Positions 38,850 to 47,505 of a stretch of 64,000 nt of DNA are shown here, piece by piece. The translations under genes were made by a program, and so were the position numbers. Below the pieces are notes generated by a model, which was given only the letters and a program-made list of their open reading frames with translations, made no database searches and was not told where the DNA came from. The DNA comes from Hephaestia sp. MAHUQ-44 (GTDB lineage Bacteria > Pseudomonadota > Alphaproteobacteria > Sphingomonadales > Sphingomonadaceae), in the NCBI RefSeq assembly GCF_023806085.1, contig NZ_JAMSLX010000001.1:248001-312000 (forward strand), read 5' to 3'. Numbering within the stretch: position 1 is the first letter of the stretch; each line of letters starts with the position of its first letter.

Positions 38850-39021
38850 GCCATCACCACGGCTTTTCCCTGCCTTGCGCACAGCGCGAGCGCAAGCGGG
38901 GCCGGCGCGCCGCCGTCACGGCTCACCCTGCGTACCGGTTGCGTTGGCTCGGGCGGCGCTTTACGGCACCGCCCAACCGCCCCACCGGGGCTGACAAATA
39001 TCGATCTTCATGGAGAATTGC

Positions 39022-40020
39022 GTGACCAACCCCGCCTATGACGTCGTCGCGATCGGCAACGCAATCGTCGATATTCTCGCCACCGCCGACGATGCGTTCC
39101 TTGCCGGCGAGGGCATGACCAAAGGCTCGATGCAACTCGTCTTTTCCCCCGCCGATGCCGATGCGCTCTACGCCAAGATGGGGCCGGGGCAGGAAGTGAG
39201 CGGCGGTTCGGCGGCGAACACCGTCGCCGGAATCGCGGCACTGGGCGGCCGATGCGGCTTTATCGGCCAGGTCGCCGACGATGAGCTGGGGCGCATCTTC
39301 AAGCACGACATCAACAATGCCGGCATCACCTTCGACACCCCGATGCGCGCCGGCGAGCCGACCACGGCACGCTGCCTGATCTTCGTCACCCCCGATGGAC
39401 AGCGGACGATGAACACCTTTCTCGGCGCGTCGCAATTCCTGCCCGAACGCGCGCTCGATCGCGATCTGATCGCGGCGGGGGCGATCCTCTATCTCGAGGG
39501 CTATCTGTGGGACCCCGAAGAGCCGCGCCGGGCGATGCGCACCGCGATCGGCATCGCGCGCGAGGCCGGGCGCAAGGTCGCCTTCACGCTCAGCGACATC
39601 TTCTGCATCTCGCGCCACGGCGACGATTTCCGCGCGCTGATCGCCGACGGGCTGGTCGACATCCTGTTCGCCAATGAGAACGAGCTGACCGCGCTGGCCG
39701 AAGTCGACGATTTCGAGGCGGCGGTGTTGCGGATCGCGCCGCAGGTGCCCGTGCTGGTCGCGACACGGAGCGAAAAGGGCGCGATCGCGATCGCCGATGG
39801 CGTGCGCGCCGAGGTGGCGGCAGAGCCGATCGACGCGGTGGTCGACACCACCGGCGCGGGCGATCTGTTCGCGGCGGGTTTCCTCCACGGCCAGGCGCAG
39901 GGCTATGATCTCGAAAAATCGCTTCGCTTCGGCGCGATCTGCGCCGCCGAGGTGATCTCGCATTACGGCGCGCGGCCGCAATGCGACATGAAGAAACTGA
40001 TCGCCGACAAGCTCGGCTGA
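39022..40020 (+). CDS. Adenosine kinase (PfkB family)
   Basis: The protein is 332 aa. I choose GTG 39022 because GGAG lies 8 bases upstream and the next residues, TNPAYDVVAIGNAIVDILA, match the family start; an ATG at 39010 overlaps that ribosome site. The PfkB motifs are GGSAANTVAGIAALGG and DTTGAGDLFAAGFLHG with catalytic Asp. It resembles alphaproteobacterial adenosine kinases used in purine salvage. A strong bidirectional terminator follows. Confidence 0.88.
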   Translation: MTNPAYDVVAIGNAIVDILATADDAFLAGEGMTKGSMQLVFSPADADALYAKMGPGQEVSGGSAANTVAGIAALGGRCGFIGQVADDELGRIFKHDINNAGITFDTPMRAGEPTTARCLIFVTPDGQRTMNTFLGASQFLPERALDRDLIAAGAILYLEGYLWDPEEPRRAMRTAIGIAREAGRKVAFTLSDIFCISRHGDDFRALIADGLVDILFANENELTALAEVDDFEAAVLRIAPQVPVLVATRSEKGAIAIADGVRAEVAAEPIDAVVDTTGAGDLFAAGFLHGQAQGYDLEKSLRFGAICAAEVISHYGARPQCDMKKLIADKLG

Positions 40021-40046
40021 ACGGCCGCCGGCACCGGACACAAAAA

Positions 40047-40080
40047 GGGCCGCGGGATCGTCGCCCGCGGCCCCTTTTTT
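40047..40080. terminator. Bidirectional intrinsic terminator
   Basis: GGGCCGCGGG (40047-40056) pairs perfectly with CCCGCGGCCC (40064-40073), followed by TTTTTT (40075-40080) and preceded by AAAAA (40042-40046). It serves the adenosine kinase gene on plus and the permease gene on minus, which ends at 40094. Confidence 0.9.
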
Positions 40081-40093
40081 ACGCCTGCGCCGG

Positions 40094-41653
40094 TCAGACG
40101 CCCGGCGTCAGCGGTTCCTCGTCGTCCATCGACACGACTTCGACGATGCCGCGCGCAAGCTGGCTCTTGCGATAGCCATAAGCGAAATAGACGAACAGCC
40201 CGATCACGCCCCAGATCGGCAGCACCATCATCGCCGCCGTCGGCAGGTTGAAGAACAGGAAGATACAGCCCGCCACCGTCAGCGGCGCGATCACCCAGAT
40301 GAACGGGGTGCGGAACGAGCGCGGCCGATCGGCCTGGGTCTTGCGCAGGATCAGCACCGCGATCGCGACCATCATGAACGCATAGAGCGTTCCCGCATTG
40401 GCGATGTCGGCAAGCTGGCCCACCGGCAGGAATGCCGCCGCGATCGCCACCGCAACGCCGGTGATCGCGGTCACGACATAGGGCGTCTTCCACTTGGGAT
40501 GGATTTTGGACAGCCCCTCGGGCAGCAGGCCGTCACGGCTCATCACGAAGAAGATGCGCGTCTGACCGAACAGCAGGATCAGGATCACCGAGGGCAGCGC
40601 GAAATTGGCCGCGATGCCGATCATGTTGCCGATGCCCGACCAGCCGATCATCCGCAGCACGTGCGCCAGCGCTTCGTTCGAGCAGACCAGCGCCTCGGCA
40701 TATTGCGGCAGCGCGCATTGGCGCGCGAGTTCTTCCGACCCCGCCGGGAAGGGAATCCCGTTGGGCCCCATGATCGGCTGGCCGCCGATCGTGCCGATCG
40801 CGCCGGCCGCAACCAGAATATAGAAGACGGTGCAGAACAACAGCGAGCCGATCAGCCCGATCGGCACGTTGCGCTGCGGGTTCTTGGTCTCTTCCGCTGC
40901 GGTCGAGACCGCGTCGAAGCCGACATAGGCGAAGAAGATCGTCGCCGCCGCGCCGACCGCGCCGACCCCGGTGCCGAACCCGCCGAACACGCCGGCAGGC
41001 AGGAACGGATTGAAGCGCGCCGTATCGAATTCGCTCGACGGCAGCGTGAGCGCGATGAACGCCGTCAGCGCCGTGACCTTGATCAGCACCAGCACCGCGT
41101 TGACGCGCGCCGATTCGGTGGTGCCGACCATCAGCAGCCAGGTGATCAGCAGCGCGATCATCACCGCCGGCAGATTGATCAGCCCGCCCGGTGCGCCGCC
41201 CAGCGCGAGCGGCGCGGCGGCGAGCCAGGGGGGTAACTGGACGCCCAGAAACTGGTTGAGGATCGTGCCCGAGAAATAGCCCGACCAACCCACCGACACC
41301 GCGCTCGCGGCAACGGCATATTCGAGGATCAGCGCCCAGCCGACCGTCCAGGCGAGCAACTCGCCCATCGTCGTATAGGTATAGGTGTAAGCCGAGCCCG
41401 CGACCGGGACCATCGCCGCGATCTCGGCATAGCAGAGCGCAGCGACGATACAGATCGCACCGGCGATCGCGAAGGCGAGCATCAGGCCGGGGCCGGCCTT
41501 TTGCGCGCCGGCCGCGGTCAGCACGAAGATGCCGGTGCCGATCACACAACCAATGCCGAACAACATCAACTGGAACCAGCCAAGCGTGCGGTGCAGCGAT
41601 TTTTTCTGAGCGGTCGCAAGGATCGCGTCGAGAGGCTTTACGCGCCAATCCAT
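40094..41653 (-). CDS. APC-superfamily amino acid permease
   Basis: The protein is 519 aa with about 12 membrane segments. I choose ATG 41653, 9 bases after a G-rich ribosome site; the ATG at 41662 is too close to it. FGIGCVIGTGIFVLTAAGA is the APC helix-1 ligand motif, and FFAYVGFDAVSTAAEETKNP is the helix-6 signature of cationic amino acid transporter-like permeases. The substrate cannot be fixed from sequence. The gene is monocistronic. Confidence 0.9.
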   Translation of the reverse strand: MDWRVKPLDAILATAQKKSLHRTLGWFQLMLFGIGCVIGTGIFVLTAAGAQKAGPGLMLAFAIAGAICIVAALCYAEIAAMVPVAGSAYTYTYTTMGELLAWTVGWALILEYAVAASAVSVGWSGYFSGTILNQFLGVQLPPWLAAAPLALGGAPGGLINLPAVMIALLITWLLMVGTTESARVNAVLVLIKVTALTAFIALTLPSSEFDTARFNPFLPAGVFGGFGTGVGAVGAAATIFFAYVGFDAVSTAAEETKNPQRNVPIGLIGSLLFCTVFYILVAAGAIGTIGGQPIMGPNGIPFPAGSEELARQCALPQYAEALVCSNEALAHVLRMIGWSGIGNMIGIAANFALPSVILILLFGQTRIFFVMSRDGLLPEGLSKIHPKWKTPYVVTAITGVAVAIAAAFLPVGQLADIANAGTLYAFMMVAIAVLILRKTQADRPRSFRTPFIWVIAPLTVAGCIFLFFNLPTAAMMVLPIWGVIGLFVYFAYGYRKSQLARGIVEVVSMDDEEPLTPGV

Positions 41654-41779
41654 ACAGATCATCCCCCCGGGATACGCAGCGTGTCGCGCCGCTGCGGATT
41701 GTGAATTGCCTGCGAACCTAGAAGCAAATCACGCCCGCGCAAACCCCCAGCCTCAGCCTCTCCGAATTAGAGTCGGGTC

Positions 41780-42157
41780 TTAGCGCGTGAGCATCGGGCC
41801 GAGCCGACGCCCGGCGAAAATGTGGACGTGGAGATGCGGCACTTCCTGATGGGCATCGAGGCCGGTATTGGCGAGCAGGCGATAGCCGGGCGCGACCAGC
41901 CCCGCCTCGCGCGCCACCAGGCCCACCGCGCGCACGAACCCGGCGATCTCCGCATCGGACGCCCGGCTGGAGAAATCATCCCACGACACATAGGCGCCCT
42001 TGGGGATCACCAGAATGTGGGTCGGCGCCTGCGGGTTGATGTCGTGGAACGCATAAGCGTACGCATCCTCATACACCTTGCTCGACGGAATCTCGCCGCG
42101 CAGGATCTTCGCGAAGATGTTCTGATCGTCATAAGGCTTGGTCGCATCGATCGGCAT
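41780..42157 (-). CDS. HIT family (histidine triad) hydrolase
   Basis: The 125-aa protein begins with DDQNIFAKILRGEIPSSKVYED and ends with VPHLHVHIFAGRRLG, the His-x-His-x-His catalytic loop of HINT-type nucleotide hydrolases. These act on AMP-lysine or related phosphoramidates. It starts 14 bases after hisE, and hisE-HIT adjacency is common in alphaproteobacteria, so the two form an operon. Confidence 0.95.
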   Translation of the reverse strand: MPIDATKPYDDQNIFAKILRGEIPSSKVYEDAYAYAFHDINPQAPTHILVIPKGAYVSWDDFSSRASDAEIAGFVRAVGLVAREAGLVAPGYRLLANTGLDAHQEVPHLHVHIFAGRRLGPMLTR

Positions 42158-42171
42158 GCCATTATTCTCCG

Positions 42172-42489
42172 TCAGGCCCGGCGGGCTTTTTCCTCGAGCC
42201 CCGACAACCCCTCGCGCCGCGCCAGTTCCGCGCGCACGTCATCGAGCGACAGCCCCGCATCGGCGAGCAGCACGAGCAGGTGAAAGACGAGATCGGCCGC
42301 CTCAGGGACGATCGCGGCCGGATCGTCACCCACCGCGGCGATCACGGTTTCGACCGCTTCCTCGCCCACTTTCTGGGCGATCTTGGCGCGGCCCCTGGTG
42401 AAAAGGCGCGCAACGTAGGAAGCGTCGGGGTCGGTGCCCCGGCGCGATCGGATCAGCGCTTCGAGCGCGTCGAGCTGGTCGGAAGCCAT
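42172..42489 (-). CDS. hisE: Phosphoribosyl-ATP diphosphatase
   Basis: This is the second enzyme of histidine synthesis, converting PR-ATP to PR-AMP. The protein is 105 aa from ATG 42489. The MazG-like helical fold shows KIAQKVGEEAVETVIAA with the metal-binding Glu pair and PEAADLVFHLLVLLAD with the Glu and Asp of the second helix. It is a stand-alone HisE without a HisI domain. The HIT gene follows. Confidence 0.95.
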   Translation of the reverse strand: MASDQLDALEALIRSRRGTDPDASYVARLFTRGRAKIAQKVGEEAVETVIAAVGDDPAAIVPEAADLVFHLLVLLADAGLSLDDVRAELARREGLSGLEEKARRA

Positions 42490-42520
42490 GCGCGCTGGCT
42501 GGCGCAGGATGCGGCCAAGG

Positions 42521-42715
42521 TCAATCCTTGCGGTGCTTGTCGAACCGGCGGCGCATCGCGCGACGGGCGAGAAACACGCCCGCGGCGGCCATCGCGAACA
42601 GCGCGATATCGGAAAGTTCGGGCGCGGTGCGCGGTGCTGCCGTGCCCGAATGCGGCACGGGCGCGGCGGCGAGCGCCGGGGCAGCCAGGAGCAACAGGGG
42701 CAGGAGCGCACGCAT
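42521..42715 (-). CDS. Small exported protein with a PEP-CTERM-like tail
   Basis: The 64-aa frame starts at ATG 42715 (or the adjacent ATG 42718). A signal peptide (MRALLPLLLLAAPALAA) is followed by about 15 Pro/Thr/Ala-rich residues, then PELSDIALFAMAAAGVFLA and an Arg cluster (RRAMRRRF). A Pro-Glu pair, a hydrophobic segment and terminal arginines are the layout of a PEP-CTERM sorting signal, although longer basic residues follow it here. No exosortase gene is in the window. Confidence 0.5.
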   Translation of the reverse strand: MRALLPLLLLAAPALAAAPVPHSGTAAPRTAPELSDIALFAMAAAGVFLARRAMRRRFDKHRKD

Positions 42716-42761
42716 CATCGGCGCGTATAGCCACCGCCGGGTTAACGCCCGCCAAACCCGC

Positions 42762-43307
42762 TCAATAAGCGCGTTCGCCGACGACATTGCCGGGCGGGTC
42801 GTAGCGGCAGACCAGATAATCGTCGCGGGCATTGCTCGCGAAGGCGCAGCCCACCGCGCGCGTGCCGCGCCAGACGATCTCGGCATAATGCACCGCATCG
42901 CGATAATCGCCGGTGGTGCTGTAATCGGGGGTGATGCCGTTGGTGAAGAAGCGCTTTTCGGCGACCCAATGGCCGATCATCTCGTCATAGCCATAAGCGT
43001 CGCGCGTGCCCGTCCACAGCGTCTCGCCCTCGCGACCCGGCCCTTGCGGCTGATCGGCGTGCTCGAATCGGCCGGTGCGCGCCAGTTCACGGGCATAAGC
43101 GCGGGCGTGATCGGCCAGCGTCGCGCTCCACACCAGCGGCGGCACGCCCGCGCGGGTGCGCGCGGCATTGTGCTCGTTGAGCATGACGGTGCGCAGCAAG
43201 GCATCGCCGCGCGGCGCCGGGGCCGTGCTCGGACGCGGTTCGACTACGCGTTTGGGGCCATCAGGCGCACAGGCCGCCATCAGCAGCAACGCGAGCATCG
43301 CTTTCAT
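42762..43307 (-). CDS. CAP-domain (SCP/PR-1-like) lipoprotein
   Basis: The protein is 181 aa from ATG 43307, with AAAGG upstream. The signal MKAMLALLLMAAC ends in a lipobox-like MAAC. The CAP fold is seen in LNEHNAARTRAGVPPLVWS, HARAYARELARTGRFEHAD with His-Glu ligands, and HYAEIVWRGTRAVGC followed by CRYDPPGNVVGERAY. Bacterial CAP proteins are secreted and of unclear enzymatic role. It is divergent from hemW with 42 bases between the starts. Confidence 0.9.
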   Translation of the reverse strand: MKAMLALLLMAACAPDGPKRVVEPRPSTAPAPRGDALLRTVMLNEHNAARTRAGVPPLVWSATLADHARAYARELARTGRFEHADQPQGPGREGETLWTGTRDAYGYDEMIGHWVAEKRFFTNGITPDYSTTGDYRDAVHYAEIVWRGTRAVGCAFASNARDDYLVCRYDPPGNVVGERAY

Positions 43308-43349
43308 CGCCTTTCCTTTCGTCATCACCACCGCCATATCGCCCACGCC

Positions 43350-44504
43350 ATGAACGCCAGCCCAACGCCAGTCCTCGCCCTCTACGTCCACTGGCCGTTC
43401 TGTGTCTCCAAATGTCCCTATTGCGATTTCAACAGCCATGTCCGCGCAAGCGTCGATCAGGACGTGTGGCGGCGTGGACTGCTCGCCGACCTAGCGTACG
43501 AGGCGACGCAGGCGACGGGGCGGCTGGGATCAATCTTTTTCGGGGGCGGCACGCCATCGCTGATGCCACCCGCGACGGTGGCGGCGGTGCTCGACGCCGC
43601 CGAACGTGCGTGGGGATTCGCGCCCGATATCGAGATCTCGCTCGAGGCCAACCCGTCGTCGGTCGAGGCGGCGCGGTTCGCCGATCTCGCCGCAGCCGGG
43701 GTCAACCGCGTGTCGCTGGGGTTGCAGGCGCTCGATAACGACGCGCTGCACTTTCTGGGCCGCGCGCATGACGTGGCCGAAGGGCTGGGCGCGCTCGCCA
43801 CCGCGCAGGCCGCGTTCGGCCGCGTCTCGTTCGACCTGATCTATGCCCGGCCGGGGCAGAGCCTTGCCGCCTGGGAGGCCGAACTGACCCGCGCGCTCGG
43901 CTTCGGCACCGAGCATCTGTCGCTCTACCAGCTCACGATCGAGCCGGGCACGCGCTTCGCGACCGAGGTCGCGGCCGGGCGGCTGACGATTCCCGATGCC
44001 GATGCCGCCGCCGATCTGTTCGAGGCGACGCGCGCGATGACCGCCGCCGCCGGGCTGCCGGCCTATGAAATCTCGAACCACGCGCGGCCGGGCGCCGAGA
44101 GCCGGCACAACCTGACCTATTGGCGCTATGGCGATTATCTGGGCATCGGCCCTGGCGCACACGGCCGCCGCGGCGGGCGCGCGACCTTCCGGCGGCGCAA
44201 GCCCGAAAACTGGCTGACCGCGCTGGAGCGCAACGGCCATGGCATCGAGAGCGAGGAAGCGCTGAGCCCGCGCACGCGCACCGTCGAAGCGCTGTTGATG
44301 GGGTTGCGGCTCGAAGAAGGCGTCGATCTGGCGCGGATCGCCGCGCTGGGGCACACCACCCCCGACGCGTTGATCGAGCGTCGTGCGGCGGCGCGTCTCA
44401 CCGATCAGGGGCTGATCGCGCGCAGCGGCGACCGGCTGCGCGTGACCGGCGCGGGGATGCTGCTGCTCGACGCGATCCTGCCTGCGATCGTCGTGACCGA
44501 CTGA
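43350..44504 (+). CDS. hemW: Radical SAM heme chaperone HemW
   Basis: The protein is 384 aa from ATG 43350. The radical-SAM cluster ligands are Cys18, Cys22 and Cys25 in FCVSKCPYCDF. The position after this motif is Phe rather than Cys, which separates HemW from true coproporphyrinogen dehydrogenase HemN. FFGGGTPSLM and EANPSSVE are the SAM-binding segments, and the C-terminal winged domain is complete. HemW inserts heme into respiratory proteins. It overlaps none of its neighbours. Confidence 0.94.
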   Translation: MNASPTPVLALYVHWPFCVSKCPYCDFNSHVRASVDQDVWRRGLLADLAYEATQATGRLGSIFFGGGTPSLMPPATVAAVLDAAERAWGFAPDIEISLEANPSSVEAARFADLAAAGVNRVSLGLQALDNDALHFLGRAHDVAEGLGALATAQAAFGRVSFDLIYARPGQSLAAWEAELTRALGFGTEHLSLYQLTIEPGTRFATEVAAGRLTIPDADAAADLFEATRAMTAAAGLPAYEISNHARPGAESRHNLTYWRYGDYLGIGPGAHGRRGGRATFRRRKPENWLTALERNGHGIESEEALSPRTRTVEALLMGLRLEEGVDLARIAALGHTTPDALIERRAAARLTDQGLIARSGDRLRVTGAGMLLLDAILPAIVVTD

Positions 44505-44584
44505 CCAGCCCTCGCGCGAATTTTTGGAAGGATCGTCTTTCATGCCGCTGCGCGGCCCCTAAATCTGTCGGCAGGAGGCATCCC

Positions 44585-45355
44585 ATGAAATTGACCGGCA
44601 ACACCATCCTCATCACCGGCGGCGGATCGGGCATCGGTGGGGCGCTGGCGCAGCGCTTCCACGATCAGGGCAACACGGTGATCGTCGCCGGGCGGCGCCA
44701 GAAAGCGCTCGACCGCGTGATCGCGGGCCGCGCCGATATGGCGGCGATGACGCTTGATATCGCCGATGCGGCCGCGATCGAGGCGTTTGCGCGCCGCGTG
44801 ATCGCCGACCATCCCGCGCTCAACGTGCTGATCAACAATGCGGGGATCATGCGCTTCGAGGAATTGGCGCACCGCAGCGACCTCGCCGATGCCGAAACAA
44901 CGATCGCGACCAATCTGCTCGGCCCGATCCGGCTGACCAACGCGCTGATCGATCATCTGACGGCCCGGCCCGATGCGACGATCGTCAACGTCACCTCGGG
45001 GCTCGCCTTCGTGCCGCTGCTGACCGCGCCGACCTACAACGCCACCAAGGCCGCGATCCATTCATACACCGTGGCGATGCGCGCGCTGCTGAAGGGCAAG
45101 GTCGAGGTGATCGAACTGGTGCCGCCGGCGGTGCAGACCAGCCTGACCCCCGGCCAGGCGACGCGGCCCGGCTATCAACCGCTCGACGCCTTTATCGACG
45201 AGGTGATGGCGTTGTTCGCGCAGACCCCGACGCCACCGGAAATCCTGGTCGAACAGGTACGATTCCTGCGCGACGCCGAGCGCGAGCACCGGTTCGACGA
45301 GACGCTTGTCCAGCTCAACGCGTTCGCGCAGACCGCCCGCGCGGGGCAAGGCTGA
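44585..45355 (+). CDS. Short-chain dehydrogenase/reductase, DltE-like
   Basis: The protein is 256 aa from ATG 44585, with GGAGG 7 bases upstream. The Rossmann motif is TGGGSGIGGALAQRF, NNAG follows at the fourth strand, and the active-site YNATK has Tyr and Lys with Ser in NVTSGLAF. The overall pattern (NTILITGGGSGIG and PPAVQTSLTPGQ) resembles DltE-type oxidoreductases. The substrate is unknown. A perfect hairpin of family H lies just after its stop. Confidence 0.9.
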   Translation: MKLTGNTILITGGGSGIGGALAQRFHDQGNTVIVAGRRQKALDRVIAGRADMAAMTLDIADAAAIEAFARRVIADHPALNVLINNAGIMRFEELAHRSDLADAETTIATNLLGPIRLTNALIDHLTARPDATIVNVTSGLAFVPLLTAPTYNATKAAIHSYTVAMRALLKGKVEVIELVPPAVQTSLTPGQATRPGYQPLDAFIDEVMALFAQTPTPPEILVEQVRFLRDAEREHRFDETLVQLNAFAQTARAGQG

Positions 45356-45365
45356 GGTTGGTATG

Positions 45366-45448
45366 GCGGCACCGGCCCGCTCCCCCACCCCACCTCCCAA
45401 GTCATTATACTGCATGGGAGGTGGGGTGGGGGAGCGGGCCGGTGCCGC
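45366..45448. repeat. Perfect 34-bp-stem hairpin, family H copy 2
   Basis: The arms 45366-45399 and 45415-45448 pair perfectly and enclose AGTCATTATACTGCA. Compared with copy 1 (10956-11028) the stems differ at two internal positions, and both differences are compensated on the opposite arm. It sits between the convergent SDR and LpoA-like genes. Confidence 0.95.
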
Positions 45449-45470
45449 TTTCACGATAACGGAATAAGCC

Positions 45471-46658
45471 CTATTTCTCGAAGCCTGCGGGCGCGGCTGA
45501 CACGGTGACCGCCTGCCCGCTGCGAATCTCCTGCACCTCGAGCGCGCGCTGGGCGACGCCGTCGCGGCCGAAACGGAACGCGCCGTCGATTCCGGTGAAC
45601 CCGCCCGTATCGCGCAGCCGCGGCTCGGGGAAGGCACTGCCCGGCTTCCAATCTCGCGCTAGCCGCACGGTGAGCAGCACGACGTCATAGCCGAGCGTCG
45701 ACAGGCGATACGGCGCCTTGCCGAACCGCGCACGGTATTTGGTCGCATATTGGCGATAGAGGCCGTTGGGTACGGTCGCGAACCACGCCCCGTCGAGCGC
45801 CGACTGGGCTGCAATCGTCGTATCGGTGTTCCACAATTCGGTGCCGAGAATACGCTCGCTGCCGCCCGCCTTGCGCATCAGCGGGGCTGCGGTGGCGGCG
45901 GTTTCCCCGGTATCGGCGATCAGCACCGCGCCATAAGGCCCCTTGTCGGCGAGGCGCGCGATCGCGCCCGACAGCGCGCCCCTGGAACGGCCATAGGTTT
46001 CGAGGCTCACCACTTCGCCCCCGGCATCCTCGACCGCGCGCAGGAACGCGGTCGAGGCGCGCTGGCCGTAGAGGCCGAGCGGGATCAGCCCGGCATATTG
46101 GGTAACGCCGCGCTGCTTGGCATAATCGACGACACGATCGATCGATTGCGCGGGCGAATAGCCGAGCACATAGGTGCCATTGCCCGCGACCGAGATATCG
46201 TTGGAAAAGGTGATGACCGGCACGCCCGCGTTCCGGGCGATCGGCGACACCGCCTTGACGTCATCCGACAAAAGCGGCCCGATGATCAGCTTGTTGCCAT
46301 CGGCCAGCGCCTGACGGACCGCGACGGCCGCGCCCTTGCTGGTGTCGTAATTGGTGATCCGCACGCGCTCGCTCTTCGAATCGAGCAGCGCCATCATCGT
46401 CGCATTGGCGATCGATTGCCCGACCCCCGCGTTGGTGCCCGTGAGCGGTACGAGCAACGCGACGCGATTGCGTTCGGTATCGGTGGGAATGCCCTGTTCG
46501 ACCGACGGCCGCGTGACCGGCGGCGGCGCGGTGGTCTCGACCGGCGGCGGGCCTTTGGGAACGAGCGTTTGACAGCCCGCGAGAAATGCGGTGGCGGCAA
46601 TCGCCAATGTCTTCAGGAGCGAACGGCCCCGTTGCGGTTTGACCATCGCCTCTGTCAT
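45471..46658 (-). CDS. Penicillin-binding protein activator (LpoA-like) lipoprotein
   Basis: The protein is 395 aa from ATG 46658, behind AGGAG (5-base spacing). The lipobox is FLAGC. After a Pro-rich linker the rest is a periplasmic-binding (Peripla_BP_6) fold: VALLVPLTGTNAGVGQSIANA, LIIGPLLSDDVKAVSP and LGTELWNTD. In E. coli LpoA (YraM) is an outer-membrane lipoprotein that activates PBP1A, and is encoded between rsmI (yraL) and yraN. Here it is divergent from rsmI-yraN, so the neighbourhood is conserved though rearranged. Confidence 0.88.
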   Translation of the reverse strand: MTEAMVKPQRGRSLLKTLAIAATAFLAGCQTLVPKGPPPVETTAPPPVTRPSVEQGIPTDTERNRVALLVPLTGTNAGVGQSIANATMMALLDSKSERVRITNYDTSKGAAVAVRQALADGNKLIIGPLLSDDVKAVSPIARNAGVPVITFSNDISVAGNGTYVLGYSPAQSIDRVVDYAKQRGVTQYAGLIPLGLYGQRASTAFLRAVEDAGGEVVSLETYGRSRGALSGAIARLADKGPYGAVLIADTGETAATAAPLMRKAGGSERILGTELWNTDTTIAAQSALDGAWFATVPNGLYRQYATKYRARFGKAPYRLSTLGYDVVLLTVRLARDWKPGSAFPEPRLRDTGGFTGIDGAFRFGRDGVAQRALEVQEIRSGQAVTVSAAPAGFEK

Positions 46659-46671
46659 GAGTGCTCCTCGT

Positions 46672-47505
46672 ATGAACGCAATACTGTCCCCCGGTCTCTA
46701 TATCGTTGCCACACCGATCGGCAATCTCGGCGATCTCTCGCCGCGTGCGGCCGAGGTTCTGGCGCACGCCGATGTGATCGCGGTCGAGGATAGCCGCGTG
46801 ACCGCCAAGCTGCTCCACCATATCGGCGTCAAGCGACCGATGATCCCCTATCACGATCACAACGCGGACGGGATGCGGCCGGGGCTGGTGGCGCGGATGG
46901 GGCAAGAGACGGTGGCGCTGGTATCCGACGCGGGCACGCCGCTGATTTCCGATCCGGGCTACAAACTGGTGCGCGACGCGCGCGCCGCCGGGCATCATGT
47001 GGTGACGATCCCCGGCCCCTGCGCGGCGATCGCGGCGCTGACGCTGTCCGCGCTGCCCACCGATCGCTTTCTGTTCGCCGGCTTTTTGCCGCCCAAGGAA
47101 AAAGCCCGCGCCGACGCGATCGCCGAGGTGGCGGGCATTCGCGCGACGCTGGTGTTCTACGAATCGGGGCCGCGACTCGGCGCGATGCTGGCCGCGCTCG
47201 CCGCCGGGCTGGGCAATCGCGAGGCGGCGGTGGCGCGCGAGATCACCAAGCGTTTCGAGGAAGCGGTGACGGGGCCGCTCGAAACCCTTGCGGCACGCTA
47301 TGCCGAGGCGCCGCCCAAGGGCGAGATCGTCGTGATGGTCGCGCCGCCGGGCGAGGCGCCGCCGCCCACGCCCGAGGACGCCGAAGCCGCGCTCGCCGAG
47401 GCCCTGACCCGCCTGCCCACCTCGAAAGCGGCGGGCGAGGTCGCCAAACGCCTCGGGCTCGATCGCAAGGCGCTCTACGCGCGGGCGCTGGAAATGAAGG
47501 CGTGA
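46672..47505 (+). CDS. rsmI: 16S rRNA 2'-O-ribose C1402 methyltransferase RsmI
   Basis: The protein is 277 aa from ATG 46672; an in-frame ATG at 46657 would overlap the divergent LpoA-like start codon. Neither has a clear ribosome site. The tetrapyrrole-methylase fold is shown by GLYIVATPIGNLGDLSPRA, EDSRVTAKLL, VSDAGTPLISDPGYKLV and IPGPCAAIAAL. It methylates C1402 in the decoding centre with RsmH. yraN follows with a 4-base overlap. Confidence 0.95.
   Translation: MNAILSPGLYIVATPIGNLGDLSPRAAEVLAHADVIAVEDSRVTAKLLHHIGVKRPMIPYHDHNADGMRPGLVARMGQETVALVSDAGTPLISDPGYKLVRDARAAGHHVVTIPGPCAAIAALTLSALPTDRFLFAGFLPPKEKARADAIAEVAGIRATLVFYESGPRLGAMLAALAAGLGNREAAVAREITKRFEEAVTGPLETLAARYAEAPPKGEIVVMVAPPGEAPPPTPEDAEAALAEALTRLPTSKAAGEVAKRLGLDRKALYARALEMKA

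Noticed and set aside
44120..45355. A longer protein fusing the end of hemW's alternate frame to the SDR
   Set aside because: The SDR has its own ATG at 44585 with GGAGG; the upstream part is a hemW shadow.
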